Assembly (NCBI GenBank): GCA_014523625.1
Contig: JAATVP010000235.1
Location: forward strand, 1 to 6,671
Reading direction: 5' to 3'
DNA: 6,671 nucleotides
Origin: Nitrososphaerales archaeon TH5896
Lineage (GTDB): Archaea; Thermoproteota; Nitrososphaeria; Nitrososphaerales; Nitrososphaeraceae
Each line of letters begins with the position of its first letter. Positions within the stretch are counted from its first letter, which is position 1. Made by a program: the position numbers and the translations under genes. Below the pieces are notes generated by a model. The model did not search any database. It worked only from the letters and a program-made list of their open reading frames with translations, and was not told the DNA's origin. Positions 5,509-6,671 of the stretch are shown piece by piece.

Positions 5509-5555
5509 GCTATTGAAGGAAAGTGCTATTGAAGGAAAGTGCTATTGAAGGAAAG
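5509..5555 (+). repeat. Three tandem copies of a 16-base unit
   Basis: The unit GCTATTGAAGGAAAGT occurs at 5509-5524 and 5525-5540 exactly, and at 5541-5555 with its last base changed (A in place of T at 5556). Each copy contains the purine-rich core GAAGGAAAG, similar to a ribosome-binding site. The unit is not a multiple of three, so it does not encode a repeated peptide in one frame. It lies about 75 bases before the membrane protein start at 5630. Replication slippage is the simplest origin. Confidence 0.9.
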
Positions 5556-5636
5556 ATGTATATGCTTAGTATTATGAACGAAATCAAATATTGTTTCTTA
5601 GGACCAAAAAACAAATTTAGAAAGAAATTATGTTAA
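5556..5636 (+). CDS. Possible 26-residue leader peptide overlapping the membrane-protein start
   Basis: ATG at 5556 (with a second in-frame ATG at 5562) to TAA at 5634-5636. It begins exactly at the end of the 16-base repeats, whose GAAGGAAAG core lies three to four bases before the second ATG after the intervening ATGTAT, and its end overlaps the ATG of the gene at 5630 by seven bases. The peptide is basic (PKNKFRKKLC at the end) with no recognised motif. The overlap would allow translational coupling; equally it may be a chance frame. Confidence 0.2.
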   Translation: MYMLSIMNEIKYCFLGPKNKFRKKLC

Positions 5637-6256
5637 TTGATACGATCCTTTTATTTCTGAGTCTAATTGCTCAAGTCTCCGATATCTTAGACCTTACAGG
5701 CAAGCAAGGCTTTAGTTCTGTGGTACTTCAAAACGGTTCGGCCATAACCCAAACCAATCCTTCAACTCTCCTCGAATGGATATTGACATTTGCTGATATA
5801 GCAGGTGTCGCAGCGATTGGCTTGGTTGTCGCAGTGGTATATTTTCAAAGCAGGCAGAGAAAATTTGCCGGCTTGATTGAAATCTTCAAGTTACTTAATG
5901 GTAAGGAGCAACGTGAAGCTAGAGCAATGTTGTTTGAAGCATATCGAAAATATAAAGAAACCGGCAATGACTCCATTTTTGATGATGAATTTTATAAGGA
6001 GTATGTGAATAGGACTATTTCTGATTTTAATGAGGTAGGTGCTCTTGTCAAGGCGGGTCTTGTGTCAACGAATCTGTTTCTTGATGTCTATTGGAATATT
6101 ACACTCAGATCTTGGAATGCTTCAAGATTTATCATTCAGAAAAGGAGGATTTCCAGAAACTATGACGAATATATGATTAATTTTGAGGTGCTTGCAAATG
6201 ATGCGGAGAACTATAGCAAAAGACGCTTCCCTAGCGCCTCCGTAGAGCCATTCTGA
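5630..6256 (+). CDS. Membrane protein with DUF4760-like cytoplasmic domain
   Basis: A 208-residue protein. The N-terminus is hydrophobic (LLFLSLIAQ, 7-15) and may be a signal peptide or first helix; residues 16-48 are polar and probably outside the cell. A strong transmembrane helix covers about 50-72 (IAGVAAIGLVVAVVYF) and is followed by SRQRK, placing the rest in the cytoplasm. That part (about 78-208) is helical with many charged residues. Its stretch ISDFNEVGALVKAGLVSTNLFLD (130-152) followed by WNITLRSW resembles the DUF4760 family of uncharacterised membrane proteins; this is from memory, not a search. The ATG at 5630 has only a weak GAAAG site ahead. A short frame at 5556-5636 overlaps its first seven bases, and the 16-base repeats lie just upstream. 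It converges with the minus-strand gene at 6480. No enzymatic motif is visible and no role can be assigned. Confidence 0.7.
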   Translation: MLIDTILLFLSLIAQVSDILDLTGKQGFSSVVLQNGSAITQTNPSTLLEWILTFADIAGVAAIGLVVAVVYFQSRQRKFAGLIEIFKLLNGKEQREARAMLFEAYRKYKETGNDSIFDDEFYKEYVNRTISDFNEVGALVKAGLVSTNLFLDVYWNITLRSWNASRFIIQKRRISRNYDEYMINFEVLANDAENYSKRRFPSASVEPF

Positions 6257-6406
6257 TCACAATAGTACTGAAAGCCGTCACTTGAATTAGATGGTACTCG
6301 AAGAAAACATGTACCATAAAAAGTTAGATATTGAAGTTCAATATTCATCATATACTTTAACAAGAAGCGAAAACCTTTGAAATCATGACCCGCATCCCAA
6401 TTTCGT

Positions 6407-6437
6407 AAAAAAGTAGTCAGATAAGACGGTCAAAAAA
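6407..6437 (-). terminator. Double T6 terminator of the minus-strand gene at 6480
   Basis: Two runs of six A on the plus strand (6407-6412 and 6432-6437) read as T6 on the minus strand, about 43 and 68 bases beyond the stop codon of the gene that enters from the right. Tandem T-tracts are a common archaeal way to stop transcription. They also separate it from the converging membrane protein gene, for which no plus-strand T-run was found in 6257-6479. Confidence 0.5.
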
Positions 6438-6479
6438 GAGGGGGTGAGAGATTGATATTGTATTGGCTAGTGTATCAGA

Positions 6480-6671
6480 TTACCTTCCTATACACAATCC
6501 ACTTGGATTACTTGTCTCACAGCTGTTGTCTACATACTGATTTGCATTGATGTTTGTTGGTAGTCCGTTTGCGTTGTTAAGGTCAATTACATTCTCAAGT
6601 ACGTTATTGGCTGATATTGTATTCTGTATGCTCTGTCCATCAAGAAATACTCCATTCTGACTTCCAACTAC
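6480..6671 (-). CDS. Secreted Asn-rich protein, C-terminal 63 residues (start lies right of the window)
   Basis: The minus strand is open from the window edge (6671) to a TAA at 6482-6480. The visible end is rich in Asn (NGVFLDGQSIQNTISANN, then LNNANGLPTNINANQYVDN) and closes with CETSNPSGLCIGR, where two cysteines nine residues apart could form a disulfide. The polar, repeat-like composition, lack of lysine and a C-terminal disulfide loop suggest an exported or cell-surface protein. As I recall, a C-terminus like SNPSGLCIGR recurs in hypothetical secreted proteins of Nitrososphaeria; I could not check this. No membrane anchor is visible in this part. The opposite strand has no comparable frame. 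Two T6 tracts follow as terminators. The function is unknown. Confidence 0.7.
   Translation of the reverse strand, partial: VVGSQNGVFLDGQSIQNTISANNVLENVIDLNNANGLPTNINANQYVDNSCETSNPSGLCIGR

Noticed and set aside
5509..5555. The 16-base repeats as a CRISPR array
   Set aside because: The units are directly adjacent with no spacers and are too short.
6291..6380. 29-codon plus-strand frame after the membrane protein gene
   Set aside because: Begins right after an in-frame TAG, has no ribosome site or TATA box, and has no motif.

Overview
The window looks like chromosomal DNA from an ammonia-oxidising archaeon of the Nitrososphaeria (Thaumarchaeota), probably the low-GC Nitrososphaeraceae / Nitrosocosmicus-like side. 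This is inference from several signs: a histidine kinase with the HELRTPIQPILGL-type H-box common in that group, AT-rich TATA-like boxes about 25-45 bases before genes with few Shine-Dalgarno sites, a secreted protein ending in SNPSGLCIGR, generally AT-rich composition, and long gaps between mostly single-gene units. No rRNA, tRNA, CRISPR array, insertion sequence or complete operon was seen.

Layout. Positions 1-1125 (+) hold the C-terminal part of a membrane sensor histidine kinase whose start lies left of the window. A gap of nearly 600 bases contains two small hairpins. On the minus strand follow pyrE (orotate phosphoribosyltransferase, 1712-2302), a stand-alone receiver-domain response regulator (2710-3135) and a probable winged-helix protein (3425-4021). 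Each has its own TATA-like element, so they look like three separate transcription units. From the divergent region 4022-4368 the plus strand carries a secreted protein (4369-4800) whose reading frame appears broken close to its C-terminus, with the lost acidic tail still readable in the next frame to 4873.

The stretch 4874-5629 looks empty if only long ORFs are considered, but it holds a convincing 58-residue Cys/His-rich, probably zinc-binding protein (5097-5273), a 31-residue hydrophobic peptide gene (5297-5392) with a second hydrophobic segment in frame beyond its stop, a T7 terminator candidate, and three tandem copies of a 16-base unit (5509-5555). Next come a possible 26-residue leader ORF and a membrane protein with a DUF4760-like cytoplasmic domain (5630-6256). 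At the right edge a minus-strand gene enters the window with the Asn-rich C-terminus of a secreted protein (6480-6671) and converges on the membrane protein gene.

The histidine kinase and the receiver protein could belong to one phosphorelay, but they are on opposite strands and separated by pyrE, so pairing is not shown. No complete new multi-gene system is evident. The best leads are the small proteins in 5097-5452, the 16-base repeats before the membrane protein gene, and the frameshifted secreted protein.
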